64,000 bases of DNA, from NCBI GenBank assembly GCA_017560095.1, contig JAFYOU010000039.1:47032-111031 (forward strand). Reading direction: 5' to 3'. The position numbers and the translations under genes are program-made. The first letter of the stretch is position 1, and every line of letters starts with the position of its first letter. This stretch comes from Candidatus Gastranaerophilales bacterium (GTDB lineage: Bacteria; Cyanobacteriota; Vampirovibrionia; Gastranaerophilales; Gastranaerophilaceae). Shown here one piece after another: positions 1-7,930 of this stretch. The notes beneath the pieces were generated by a model. It was not told where the DNA came from. It saw only the letters and a program-made list of their open reading frames with translations, and searched no databases.

Positions 1-1
1 C

Positions 2-853
2 AATATCAATCTTTCTTTCAAAAAAGGTAAAATCCATGCAATTGCTGGTGAATCCGGCTGTGGTAAATCCGTTTTAATTAACACCATATTAAAACTATTA
101 CCAAAAAACGGAAAAATCAGAGGCGGAGAAATTGTTTTTCAAAATAAAAACCTGTTGACTCTATCAGATAAAGAAATTCAAAATATCAGAGGTGCAAAAA
201 TTTCTTTAATACCTCAAGATCCTTTTATGTCGCTAAATCCACTATATACAATCGAAAATCAACTTTTAGAAGTTAAAAACGACATAGAAATAATAAAAAA
301 ATCACTAGAAGAGGTAAAAATCAAAAATATCGAAAATGTTTTAAAATCATACCCGCATGAGCTATCAGGAGGAATGAAACAAAGAATAATTATAGCTATG
401 TCATTAATTTCAGGAGCAGAACTTATTCTGGCAGATGAGCCAACAACTGCTTTGGATGTCTCAACTTCAAATTCAATATTAGACTTATTGGTTAATTTAA
501 AAAACAAAGGCAAAACAATTATTTTAATTACACATGACTTGTCGATAGTTTCTAACTATTGCGATACTACAACAATAATGTATCTTGGAAACATTATTGA
601 GCAAAATGAAAGCAAATTATTATTTAAAAATCCTTTGCATCCTTACACAAAAGCTCTTTTAAGCGCTCTTCCGACAAAAAAAGGCAAGAAGCTTGAAAAC
701 ATCAAAGGACAAATCTCTCCTATTACAGAAACAATAAGTGGTTGCAAATTTCACCCAAGATGCAATTTTACAATGGACACATGTAAAAATATAAAACCTG
801 AATTAAAAAAACACGATAATGGATATTGTGCATGTTTTTTATGTAATCAATAA
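2..853 (+). CDS. Oligopeptide/dipeptide ABC transporter ATP-binding protein (OppD/DppD type), 5' partial
   Basis: The frame is open from base 2, so the start lies upstream of the window. It encodes the ATPase that powers import of peptides (or nickel) by an Opp/Dpp-type ABC transporter at the inner face of the cytoplasmic membrane. Visible motifs in order are the Walker A GESGCGKS (bases about 50-73), the ABC signature LSGGMKQR, the Walker B LILADEPTTALD, an H-loop THDLSIV, and the C-terminal oligopeptide-type extension with HPYTKALLSALP and CKFHPRC. This C-terminal tail is characteristic of the OppD/DppD class. Permease and binding-protein partners would be expected upstream and are not visible. 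The last 15 bases overlap the convergent maf gene. Confidence 0.93.
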   Translation, partial: NINLSFKKGKIHAIAGESGCGKSVLINTILKLLPKNGKIRGGEIVFQNKNLLTLSDKEIQNIRGAKISLIPQDPFMSLNPLYTIENQLLEVKNDIEIIKKSLEEVKIKNIENVLKSYPHELSGGMKQRIIIAMSLISGAELILADEPTTALDVSTSNSILDLLVNLKNKGKTIILITHDLSIVSNYCDTTTIMYLGNIIEQNESKLLFKNPLHPYTKALLSALPTKKGKKLENIKGQISPITETISGCKFHPRCNFTMDTCKNIKPELKKHDNGYCACFLCNQ

Positions 854-1399
854 ATTTAATTGTTTTTTAAACAAACTTAAAGGAAACCCAATAACATTGT
901 CTAGTTCGCCACTTATTTTAATTGCAAAATTAAATCCATCATCTTGAATTCCATAACTTCCAGCCTTATCAAAAGGATTACATTTTTCTATATAATTCAA
1001 AATTTCTTCTTTTGATAATTCTTTAAAAGTCACAAATGTTTTCTCTGTTGCTTTTAAAATCTGTCCCTTAAAAATCAAGCAAATCGAAGTTGAAACAAAA
1101 TGAGTTTTATTAGATAAAGAATATAACATCTCAAAAGCTTCATTTTTATCTTTTGGTTTTCCAAGAATCACGCCATTATTAACCACAACAGTATCAGCGG
1201 AAACAATAAGTTCATTATCACCAATACGTTTTTTAACATCTAAAGCTTTTTGAAAAGCACAATTTTCAACCAAAATATCACTATAGATCAAGCCATTAAT
1301 TTGCTCGTCATAATTAGAGCAAACAACTACAGGCTCATATCCTCGTGTTTTTAAAATTCCATATCTTCTAGGTGATTTAGATGCTAATATTATCTTCAT
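839..1399 (-). CDS. maf: Maf family nucleoside triphosphate pyrophosphatase
   Basis: Maf proteins hydrolyse non-canonical or modified nucleoside triphosphates (dTTP/UTP or m7GTP types) to monophosphates and have been linked to septum formation. The N-terminus carries the family signature ASKSPRR, followed by the catalytic SADTVV segment near residue 67, a GKPKDKNEA segment and a GSYGIQDDG-like substrate loop near residue 148. The length of 186 residues is normal. The gene lies just downstream of the rpsB-tsf operon, separated from it by a strong hairpin (1413-1444), with only about 13 bases between hairpin and ATG. Its own promoter is therefore hard to place and read-through is likely. Confidence 0.93.
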   Translation of the reverse strand: MKIILASKSPRRYGILKTRGYEPVVVCSNYDEQINGLIYSDILVENCAFQKALDVKKRIGDNELIVSADTVVVNNGVILGKPKDKNEAFEMLYSLSNKTHFVSTSICLIFKGQILKATEKTFVTFKELSKEEILNYIEKCNPFDKAGSYGIQDDGFNFAIKISGELDNVIGFPLSLFKKQLNLLIT

Positions 1400-1412
1400 A
1401 ATTTTATTCTAC

Positions 1413-1444
1413 AAAAAAGAGCTGACTTTCGCCAGCTCTTTTTA
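1413..1444 (-). terminator. Intrinsic terminator after tsf
   Basis: The arms AAAAAAGAGCTG and CAGCTCTTTTT surround a loop of about 8 bases. Read on the minus strand the stem is followed by a T run, so it would end the rpsB-tsf transcript. Its near symmetry means it could also work on the plus strand for the ABC-transporter transcript. Confidence 0.82.
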
Positions 1445-1459
1445 TATTTTTGTATAAAA

Positions 1460-2332
1460 CTAACCTTTAATTTGGCTCATTACTTCTTGCGCAAAGTTAT
1501 CTTGTCTTTTCTCAATACCTTCACCAAGAACGTATCTATCAAATTTAACGATTGTAGTTTTGCCTTCAATCAATTGTCCAACTGTTAAATCAGGGTTTTT
1601 AACAAATGGTTGTTCCAATAAACAACGTTGAGCCATTAGTTTATTAACTCTGCCTTCAACAATTTTTTCTCTGATTTGTTCAGGTTTATTAGCAAGATCT
1701 TCTTTACCCATTTCGATACGTTTTTCTTCTTCAATTATAGAAGCTGGGATTTCTTCTCTTGAAATAAATTCAGGAGCATTTGAAGCAATGTGCAAACATA
1801 CATCTTTTGTTAAAGCCTCATCAGCATCGCCAGTTACTTCAACCATAACACCGATTTTACCATTGTGGATGTATGTGTTAACAGAACCTGCAACATCATA
1901 TCTTTCAAATCTTCTGATAGTAATTTTTTCACCAATTGTAGCAATTTTTTCTTTAATTACTTCTTCGATTTGTTTTTGACATTCTGGACAAACAGCAGCT
2001 AACAAATCTTCAACTGTTGCTGGGTTTAATTTAGCAACTGCACGAGCCATCATTAAAGCAAATTCTTTAAAATCTTCATTTTTAGCAACGAAATCAGTTT
2101 CACAGTTTACTTCAACCATAGCACCGATTTTACCTTCAACAACTGAAGCAACTACACCTTCAGCAGCAATTCTGCCCATTTTTTTATCAGCAGAAGCCAT
2201 ACCTTTTTGTCTTAATAGCTCAACTGCTTTATCCATATCACCATTGGTTTCAACAAGAGCTTTTTTAGCGTCCATCATACCAGCGCCAGTTTTATCTCTT
2301 AGTTCTTTTACCATAGATGCTTTAATTTCCAT
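1460..2332 (-). CDS. tsf: Translation elongation factor Ts
   Basis: EF-Ts recycles EF-Tu by releasing GDP. The N-terminal UBA-like domain shows the signature VKELRDKTGAGMMDAKKAL and the coil ending DKAVELLRQKG. The TDFVAKNEDF core motif that contacts EF-Tu lies near residue 80. The 290-residue length fits a full two-subdomain bacterial EF-Ts. A CPEC pair (around residue 115) lies in the region joining the two halves and may be just sequence variation. It follows rpsB in the order usual for bacteria, and its stop is 15 bases before a strong terminator hairpin. The ATG is preceded by a purine-rich GGAG-type ribosome site in the 30-base gap to rpsB. Confidence 0.97.
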   Translation of the reverse strand: MEIKASMVKELRDKTGAGMMDAKKALVETNGDMDKAVELLRQKGMASADKKMGRIAAEGVVASVVEGKIGAMVEVNCETDFVAKNEDFKEFALMMARAVAKLNPATVEDLLAAVCPECQKQIEEVIKEKIATIGEKITIRRFERYDVAGSVNTYIHNGKIGVMVEVTGDADEALTKDVCLHIASNAPEFISREEIPASIIEEEKRIEMGKEDLANKPEQIREKIVEGRVNKLMAQRCLLEQPFVKNPDLTVGQLIEGKTTIVKFDRYVLGEGIEKRQDNFAQEVMSQIKG

Positions 2333-2362
2333 AGTTTATTCTCCTAATTCTAATCTAATTTC

Positions 2363-3115
2363 TTATGCTTCAGCATTAGCATCAGCTGCAACAACTTTTT
2401 CGATTTTACCTGTAGTTTTAGCATTGTTAGCTCTTAACTCTTTTCCTTCTAAAACAGCGTCAGCCAATTTTGAAGCGATTAATTTGATTGAACGAAGAGC
2501 ATCGTCATTACCAGGGATAATGTAGTCAATACCATCAGTGTCAGCATTTGTATCTGCTAAACATACAACAGGAATACCAAGTTTATTAGCTTCTTTAATT
2601 GCAATTAATTCTTTCTTTTGATCAACCACAACTAAAATATCAGGCATACCTTTCATTTCTTTAATACCGCCTAATGTTTTAGATAATTTTGCTAATTGTC
2701 TGTTTAATTGAGCAACTTCTTTTTTAGGAAGTTTATTAGCAGCACCAGATTCTAAGAATGCTTCTAACTCTCTTAATTTGTTAACTCTGCCACGAATTGT
2801 TTCAAAGTTAGTCATCATACCACCTAACCAACGACGGTTAATATAGTATGAACCACATCTTGTAGCTTCTTGAGCAATTACATCAACTGCTTGTTTTTTA
2901 GTACCTACAAAAAGTACATTTCTTCCCATAGAAGCAACTTTTCTTACCGCATCATAAGCTGCATCTAATAAATCAGAAGTCTTTCTTAAGTCGATTATGT
3001 AAATACCATTTTTTGCACCAAAAATATATTGTTTCATTTTTGGATTCCATTTTTGAGTTTGGTGACCAAAGTGTACACCAGCATCTAATAATTCTACTAA
3101 AGTAGCTGTAGCCAT
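2363..3115 (-). CDS. rpsB: 30S ribosomal protein S2
   Basis: Ribosomal protein S2 of the small subunit. Recognisable S2 blocks are [19 protein letters not shown] at the N-terminus, [26 protein letters not shown], and [12 protein letters not shown] followed by [27 protein letters not shown]. The protein is 250 residues, a usual length. It is the first gene of an rpsB-tsf operon transcribed from a promoter placed at 3224-3252, with an approximately 100-base leader. The C-terminal tail is rich in Ala, Asn and Lys, as in many bacterial S2 proteins. Confidence 0.98.
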   Translation of the reverse strand: MATATLVELLDAGVHFGHQTQKWNPKMKQYIFGAKNGIYIIDLRKTSDLLDAAYDAVRKVASMGRNVLFVGTKKQAVDVIAQEATRCGSYYINRRWLGGMMTNFETIRGRVNKLRELEAFLESGAANKLPKKEVAQLNRQLAKLSKTLGGIKEMKGMPDILVVVDQKKELIAIKEANKLGIPVVCLADTNADTDGIDYIIPGNDDALRSIKLIASKLADAVLEGKELRANNAKTTGKIEKVVAADANAEA

Positions 3116-3217
3116 GTTTCTTGTCCTTTCTGTTTTTCGGTTTAATCCTGACCCCTTGGCTTTTGGGCTGGCTAAAATGCCATTTGGAAATAATGACCGA
3201 AAAGGTAATCTAATAAC
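3116..3217 (-). promoter_or_regulatory. 5' leader of rpsB-tsf, possible ribosomal-protein leader
   Basis: On the minus strand the approximately 100-base leader ends in an AAAGGA ribosome site 8 to 9 bases before the rpsB ATG. It contains a short GGC/GCC hairpin and a C- and G-rich patch (around 3150-3180) that stands out from the AT-rich surroundings. Many bacterial rpsB operons are autoregulated by S2 binding the leader. The position and composition fit such a role, but no known S2-leader consensus was matched. Confidence 0.35.
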
Positions 3218-3223
3218 ACTAAA

Positions 3224-3252
3224 ATTCTATTTTAAACATGGTTTAAAAGCAA
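3224..3252 (-). promoter_or_regulatory. Promoter of rpsB-tsf
   Basis: On the minus strand TTGCTT (bases 3252-3247) and TAGAAT (3229-3224) are separated by exactly 17 bases. They fit sigma-70 -35 and -10 boxes at the right distance for a leadered rpsB transcript. Confidence 0.6.
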
Positions 3253-3313
3253 GCGATAATTATTGTTTAGTAAACTTTTGTATAAAGCGTACTGTTTTAT
3301 ACAAAATATTTTA

Positions 3314-3342
3314 TTGACATCTTGTAAGGTTTACCTTACAAT
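3314..3342 (+). promoter_or_regulatory. Promoter with overlapping palindromic operator for the DtxR-family gene
   Basis: A consensus -35 TTGACA (3314-3319) and a -10 TACAAT (3337-3342) are separated by 17 bases. Between and overlapping them lies TTGTAAGGTTTACCTTACAA (3322-3341), two perfect 9-base inverted arms around a TT centre. A bound dimer would cover the spacer and the -10 box, which is the arrangement expected for repression. DtxR, IdeR and MntR proteins bind operators of this general type (TTAGG/CCTAA-like arms). The regulator gene starts 29 bases downstream, so autoregulation is the natural reading. Confidence 0.8.
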
Positions 3343-3370
3343 AAAATAAATTCGTAAGGGAAGCCTAACA

Positions 3371-3739
3371 ATGATAACATCAAGTTTAGAAGATTATCTT
3401 GAATATATTCATAATAAAATTGCTCAAGATAAAGCTATCAAAGCAATCGATATAGCAAACAGGTTTAATGTTTCACGCTCGACTATTTCAGAAGCCTTAA
3501 TTCGACTTGCCGACCTAGATTTAATTATCTATGAAGGTAGACGAGGAATTAAAATAACTCAAAAAGGAATAGAACAAGCAAAAAAAACTATAAAAAAACA
3601 TGATGTTTTATCCAGTTTTTTTGCAAAAATTCTTAAAATAGATTCAGCCTTAGCAGACAAAAACGCATGCAAAATTGAACATGTAATAGATGATGAATTA
3701 ATAGAAAAAATGAATGAGTATATAAATAGCCATGAATAA
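3371..3739 (+). CDS. DtxR/MntR family metal-dependent transcriptional regulator
   Basis: A 122-residue DNA-binding regulator that responds to Fe(II) or Mn(II). The first 70 residues form the winged helix typical of the family, with the starter SLEDYLEYIHNKI, the recognition region NRFNVSRSTISEAL and the wing EGRRGIKIT. The second half is the metal-binding and dimerisation domain: KKHDVLSSFF supplies a His, and NACKIEHVIDDE supplies the Cys, Glu and His of the C-x2-E-H motif. No C-terminal SH3/FeoA domain is present, as in MntR-type members. The gene sits behind a promoter overlapped by a near-perfect inverted repeat, and its last 8 bases overlap the next gene. Iron versus manganese cannot be decided from sequence alone. 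Confidence 0.9.
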   Translation: MITSSLEDYLEYIHNKIAQDKAIKAIDIANRFNVSRSTISEALIRLADLDLIIYEGRRGIKITQKGIEQAKKTIKKHDVLSSFFAKILKIDSALADKNACKIEHVIDDELIEKMNEYINSHE

Positions 3740-4712
3740 CTTCAAAATATTTGGAAAATTTTTAGACCAGCCAATTTTGATTTCGAAACTAAACAAAGCC
3801 ATGCCAGCAATAATGACTATTGGTGGAAGCGCACTTCTTGCACGTGACGCATTTGACACATTCAAAAACACACAAGATAAACAACAAGCAAAAAAAGAAA
3901 TTTTTAAAAAAGGCATAATTATGGCCTTTTCAATTGCAAGTGCCTTAGCAGCACCAAAAATTGCATCAAAACTTGTAAAAAGGGAAAGTATTGAACCTAT
4001 AGAAAAAATTGCAAGAAAAAACAGTGAATTAATCAATGATTATATTTCTAAAAACCAAATAAAGGAAGACATTAAACCAATATTAGAAAAAGCAACAAAT
4101 AAAATATTATCTCTTAGTGAAATAAAAACTTTAGTTCAAGAACTAGTACAAGACAAAAATGGTAAAGAATTATTTAATAAACTAATCCCAGATCCTGAAA
4201 ATATTAAAGCACGCGATATCTTCTCAGAGATAGGCTACTTATCAACCTACGGAGCAATTCCAGTAATTGGCGGGATTCTAGGCGGAATTAGCGCAGATAT
4301 TGCAACAAAAGAAGATTGCAAAAAAACGATTCCAAATAAAATAAATGAAGGAATTTATCAGTATTTAGCAAATATATTTATGTGCAATATTGGAGCAGGT
4401 GTAGCATTGGGAATACTTGAAAAACTGAATATAACATCAAAATCAGCTCGAGCAATAAGCATGGTTTCAGGAATAGTCCTAACAGGGGTATTAGGAGGTT
4501 CAAAAATAGCTAACTTTATCTCCCAAAAGATTATTGCACCACTTACAAAATCAAAACAACAAGAAAGAAAACCCGAAGCAATGGATATTTGCCTTCATAC
4601 CGATGATATTGCAACAGTTTCTTTATTATCAGGATTAAAATGGATTGAACCAACATTGCCTATTTTATACAGTGTTTCAGGCTACAAAGCAGGAAGTGGA
4701 TACAGGAATTAA
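3732..4712 (+). CDS. Unknown multi-pass membrane protein co-transcribed with the metal regulator
   Basis: No family recognised. The 326 residues contain hydrophobic, Gly/Ala-rich stretches near residues 24-40, 57-75, 165-190, 213-232, 238-260 and 300-320, so it is probably an inner-membrane protein. A more polar, Lys- and Glu-rich region between about 80 and 160 would be soluble. It lacks the motifs of the well-known metal carriers: no NRAMP DPGN, no FeoB G-protein, no ZIP His-rich loop. The start overlaps the DtxR-family gene by 8 bases, which implies translational coupling and shared metal control. Role unknown; a part in metal homeostasis is inference from context only. Confidence 0.7.
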   Translation: MNNFKIFGKFLDQPILISKLNKAMPAIMTIGGSALLARDAFDTFKNTQDKQQAKKEIFKKGIIMAFSIASALAAPKIASKLVKRESIEPIEKIARKNSELINDYISKNQIKEDIKPILEKATNKILSLSEIKTLVQELVQDKNGKELFNKLIPDPENIKARDIFSEIGYLSTYGAIPVIGGILGGISADIATKEDCKKTIPNKINEGIYQYLANIFMCNIGAGVALGILEKLNITSKSARAISMVSGIVLTGVLGGSKIANFISQKIIAPLTKSKQQERKPEAMDICLHTDDIATVSLLSGLKWIEPTLPILYSVSGYKAGSGYRN

Positions 4713-4726
4713 GTTTTATTAAATAT

Positions 4727-4756
4727 TTGTTATTAGTGAAAATAAACATATAAAAT
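4727..4756 (+). promoter_or_regulatory. Candidate promoter for a leaderless transcript of the 187-residue gene
   Basis: TTGTTA (4727-4732) and TAAAAT (4751-4756) are 18 bases apart. The ATG at 4763 lies only 6 bases after the -10 box, so transcription would begin at or next to the start codon. No Shine-Dalgarno sequence precedes that ATG, which fits a leaderless mRNA. Confidence 0.4.
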
Positions 4757-4762
4757 ATAAGC

Positions 4763-5326
4763 ATGGATTACATTTTACAAATAGAAAAACTAAACAAGTA
4801 TTTAGAATTTAATTTAGACATCAAAGACAAAATATTATTAAAACAGTTACTTGCTAACTTTAATAATGACTTAAATTTAATTGGCTGTTTTTTAAAAGAC
4901 TTCTTAACTTTGGAAAACAACGGGCAAATAACTAGTGATGAAAATATTTATAATGACTTTGTGCTATGTTTTGAAAAATATAAATCAAAAAATAAAGAAT
5001 TACACTTATTAAATAAAGTTTTAGAATATAGCGAATATTACCTAACCATCGTTTTTGAAGACACACAAGACAGGGTTCTTTTAAGCACTATAGCAAGTAT
5101 CAATTCATGCTTTGCAATGGAATATTACCCATTTATGATGGAATTAATCGGTAAAAAAATAAACACTAAGATTGATGACATCACCTATGCCCTAATGCTA
5201 CAGTGTATTTCAGATGCTGTATTTAAAAATTTTCAATCTCAAGAACAATATAGTGTTAATTTATTAGACTTAAGGGAAAAATTAGAAGAATATAATTCTT
5301 CTAAAAATGAAAGAATAGCAATTTAA
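4763..5326 (+). CDS. Unknown 187-residue protein upstream of obgE
   Basis: Not recognised. The protein is soluble-looking, rich in Leu, Ile, Asn and Lys, and appears almost wholly helical, with no signal peptide or membrane segment. The C-terminal third (LDLREKLEEYNSS) could form a coiled coil. The stop codon is directly followed by the ATG of obgE, so the two are translationally coupled and the protein may relate to obgE expression or ribosome assembly. That link is inference. No ribosome-binding site is seen before its own ATG; see the leaderless promoter candidate at 4727-4756. Confidence 0.72.
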   Translation: MDYILQIEKLNKYLEFNLDIKDKILLKQLLANFNNDLNLIGCFLKDFLTLENNGQITSDENIYNDFVLCFEKYKSKNKELHLLNKVLEYSEYYLTIVFEDTQDRVLLSTIASINSCFAMEYYPFMMELIGKKINTKIDDITYALMLQCISDAVFKNFQSQEQYSVNLLDLREKLEEYNSSKNERIAI

Positions 5327-6616
5327 ATGACAACTTTTATCGATAAAGCTAAAATTAAAGTTATGTCCGGTGCCGGCGGCAACGGAGCTTTAGCGTGGCG
5401 CAGAGAAAAATATGTCGATAAAGGTGGGCCTGCAGGTGGTGACGGTGGAAACGGCGGAAATGTATATTTTATAGCTACATCCGACATGTCAACCTTGCTG
5501 GATTTTACACACAAATCTATTTATAAAGCAGAACGTGGTGAAAATGGCCAAAACAAAAATTGCCACGGGAAAAACGGGAAAGATTTATATATTAAAATGC
5601 CTGTTGGTGTTGTCGTGCGTGATTTAAAAACAGGAAAACTAATTGCAGATTTAAACAAAGACGGAAAAACTATCTTAATTGCAAAAGGCGGACGAGGAGG
5701 AAGAGGAAATGCTCGTTTTGCAACAAGTCAAAAAAGAGCACCTCAATTTTGCGAACCCGGAGAACCAGCAATTGAAAGAGAATTGGAACTAGAATTAAAA
5801 CTACTAGCTGATGTTGGTTTGGTTGGTATGCCAAATGCTGGTAAGTCAAGTTTGATTTCCGTAATAAGCGCTGCTAAGCCAAAAATTGCAGATTATCCAT
5901 TTACAACTTTGGTTCCAAACCTTGGTGTTGTTAAAAAACCTCAAGGAGATGGCTTTGTTATAGCAGATATTCCTGGTTTAATTGAAGGAGCCTCAGAGGG
6001 TTTAGGCTTAGGACATGAGTTTTTACGCCATGTTCAAAGATGCAAACTTCTGCTCCATGTTGTTGATATTTCAAAAGATGATTCAATAGAAAACTACAAA
6101 AAAATAAATAACGAACTCCAAAAATTTGATTCCGAATTAGCAAAACGTGAGCAAATCTTAGTTTTAAACAAATTAGACTTGGCAGATTTTGAACACGCTC
6201 TTGAAATTGAAAAAAACTTCAGAGAAAAATTCAACATTAAAAACAATTCATATATAATTTCTACCGCAACTAAAGATGGAATAAAAGAATTACTAAATTA
6301 CTTATATGTCAAACTAGATGAAATTGAAGATATTGAAATCGAATTAGATATAGAAGAAGATTTAGACGCATTTGATAATGATGATTCAGATTTCATTATT
6401 GAAAAACTTAACAAAAATACATACACTGTTACTGGGGGGAAATTAAAAAGATTAGCTTCGGTAACAGATATTCGAAACACTCAACAAATCAAAAGATTTA
6501 CCAATATTCTTGATTCAATGGGTGTTTATAACTCACTTAGAGAATATGGAATTCAAAACGGAGACACAATTATAGTTGCAGGAATAGAACTTATGTATGA
6601 TGAAGAATATTACTAA
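5327..6616 (+). CDS. obgE: Obg/CgtA family GTPase
   Basis: Essential GTPase that binds the 50S subunit and links ribosome assembly to stress and growth control. The three Obg domains are all present. Residues about 1-160 form the Gly-rich Obg fold (GGPAGGDGGNGGN, GGRGGRGNARF). Residues about 165-335 form the G domain, with P-loop GMPNAGKSSL, DIPGLIEGA and NKLD. Residues about 350-429 form the C-terminal OCT domain, as in Bacillus-type Obg. An acidic Asp/Glu stretch (EIEDIEIELDIEEDLDAFD) joins the last two. Length 429 is normal. It abuts the preceding 187-residue gene with no spacer and lacks a clear ribosome site, so it depends on coupling. Confidence 0.97.
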   Translation: MTTFIDKAKIKVMSGAGGNGALAWRREKYVDKGGPAGGDGGNGGNVYFIATSDMSTLLDFTHKSIYKAERGENGQNKNCHGKNGKDLYIKMPVGVVVRDLKTGKLIADLNKDGKTILIAKGGRGGRGNARFATSQKRAPQFCEPGEPAIERELELELKLLADVGLVGMPNAGKSSLISVISAAKPKIADYPFTTLVPNLGVVKKPQGDGFVIADIPGLIEGASEGLGLGHEFLRHVQRCKLLLHVVDISKDDSIENYKKINNELQKFDSELAKREQILVLNKLDLADFEHALEIEKNFREKFNIKNNSYIISTATKDGIKELLNYLYVKLDEIEDIEIELDIEEDLDAFDNDDSDFIIEKLNKNTYTVTGGKLKRLASVTDIRNTQQIKRFTNILDSMGVYNSLREYGIQNGDTIIVAGIELMYDEEYY

Positions 6617-6627
6617 AAAGTTACATT

Positions 6628-6655
6628 TTGACAAACAAAAAAATCATAGTACACT
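6628..6655 (+). promoter_or_regulatory. Promoter of the pilus/secretion operon
   Basis: A consensus TTGACA (6628-6633) and TACACT (6650-6655) are separated by 16 bases, about 60 bases upstream of the first gene of the PilP-like/secretin/PilB/PilC run. Confidence 0.6.
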
Positions 6656-6716
6656 TAAAATAGTTTTAGTGGATTATAAAAACCGAAGATAGTATTAGAA
6701 TAAGAGTTTAAAGTTA

Positions 6717-7907
6717 ATGTTTTTTGAGGACGAAAAAGATATTATAAGAGAAGATGCTGATATTCGTATTGACGAAGATGGCACAGTAACTTGGGAAGAT
6801 GTATTAAATACTGATGAAGATATCCAAATATCAAACATCAGGAAGAACAAAGTGCAATCAAAACAAACAATGATTAACACTGATGATGAGCTTCAAATTG
6901 AAGAAAAAGAAATTGATGACAAAGAAATTATTAATATCATCAATGATACCCAAGCCGATACATATAAAACTCAGTCAAATACATATGAAAATGTTGCAGA
7001 AAATAACATTAGTGATGAATTTGATATTGATAGTCAACTTGCAAATGTAGTGCTTGAACAAAATACAATTGAAGACAATCCGCTACCAAGAAAAAATGAG
7101 AAAAAGAAATCATCTTCCGGGTCACCTGCATTATTGCTCTTGTTATTTATAGCCATCATAGGCGGAGCAGCATACTACGGAATAAACTATTTCCAAGAAA
7201 ACGCACAATACGACAAATTTAATCAAAATGAGCTACCTCCTAAACATTCTATTCAAGAAGAATTAAACAACACAACACAAGAAGAAATTAAACAACGTCA
7301 AATTACGCAAGAAAATATTCCTGTTGTTAGCGAAGATGAAGCAAACGAAGTTAAACCCGAAGAAAAAGAGGAAACAAAAGAAGAGAAGAAACAAGTAATC
7401 AAAGTTGTTCCTACGGGTCGTTCACATCCTTTCATGCCAATTGCTAAATATGCAACAACAGATATTCCAGATGCAAGCATATTATATGATAAGTCAGGTG
7501 TACCAAAACCACCGTCAGAATATGGAATACCAGAAGAAGAAACTGTTCAATTAATGACAATAGCCGTATCCGGTATAATGTACGATGAAATAAAACCATC
7601 AGCTATCATAACATATGACAATAACGACTATTTTGTGCAAAAAGGTGATAAACTAGATAACTACAAAATTATCGAAATAGCCAAAAATCACGTAACCATC
7701 GCTCTTGGCCCTAATACATACAGAGCCAATATTGGCGAAGAGTTCAAAATAGATTCTAGATTTGAGGGAAGTGCTCAATTTATGTCTAAGAATGAAGGTG
7801 GCGGAAAGCAATACTATTCAGTTAATTCAGAAAAAAATAGAACAAAATCAAACACTGAAAACCTAAGATATGTTTCAGAAGAAGACATAACTATTAATAC
7901 AAAATAA
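6717..7907 (+). CDS. PilP/GspC-like inner-membrane component of a type IV pilus or type II secretion system
   Basis: The protein has three parts. Residues 1-135 are a very acidic Asp/Glu/Asn-rich cytosolic tail. A single membrane span lies at about 137-157 (LLLLLFIAIIGGAAYYG). A periplasmic part follows with a charged Glu/Lys-rich linker and then, near residues 275-345, a compact beta domain of the type found in PilP and GspC homology-region proteins (VSGIMYDEIKPSAIITYDNNDYFV, then a KGDKLDNYKI segment). That domain docks on the periplasmic face of the secretin in known systems, and the secretin gene is next, 23 bases downstream. The long acidic tail is unusual for PilP, which is normally a short lipoprotein. 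Function assigned mostly from context. Confidence 0.66.
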   Translation: MFFEDEKDIIREDADIRIDEDGTVTWEDVLNTDEDIQISNIRKNKVQSKQTMINTDDELQIEEKEIDDKEIINIINDTQADTYKTQSNTYENVAENNISDEFDIDSQLANVVLEQNTIEDNPLPRKNEKKKSSSGSPALLLLLFIAIIGGAAYYGINYFQENAQYDKFNQNELPPKHSIQEELNNTTQEEIKQRQITQENIPVVSEDEANEVKPEEKEETKEEKKQVIKVVPTGRSHPFMPIAKYATTDIPDASILYDKSGVPKPPSEYGIPEEETVQLMTIAVSGIMYDEIKPSAIITYDNNDYFVQKGDKLDNYKIIEIAKNHVTIALGPNTYRANIGEEFKIDSRFEGSAQFMSKNEGGGKQYYSVNSEKNRTKSNTENLRYVSEEDITINTK

Positions 7908-7930
7908 TTTAATTTGGGAGAAGATAAAAA

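Noticed and set aside
3114-3317. Plus-strand open frame over the rpsB leader
   Set aside because: It lies antisense to the rpsB leader and promoter, has no ribosome site and no recognisable protein pattern.
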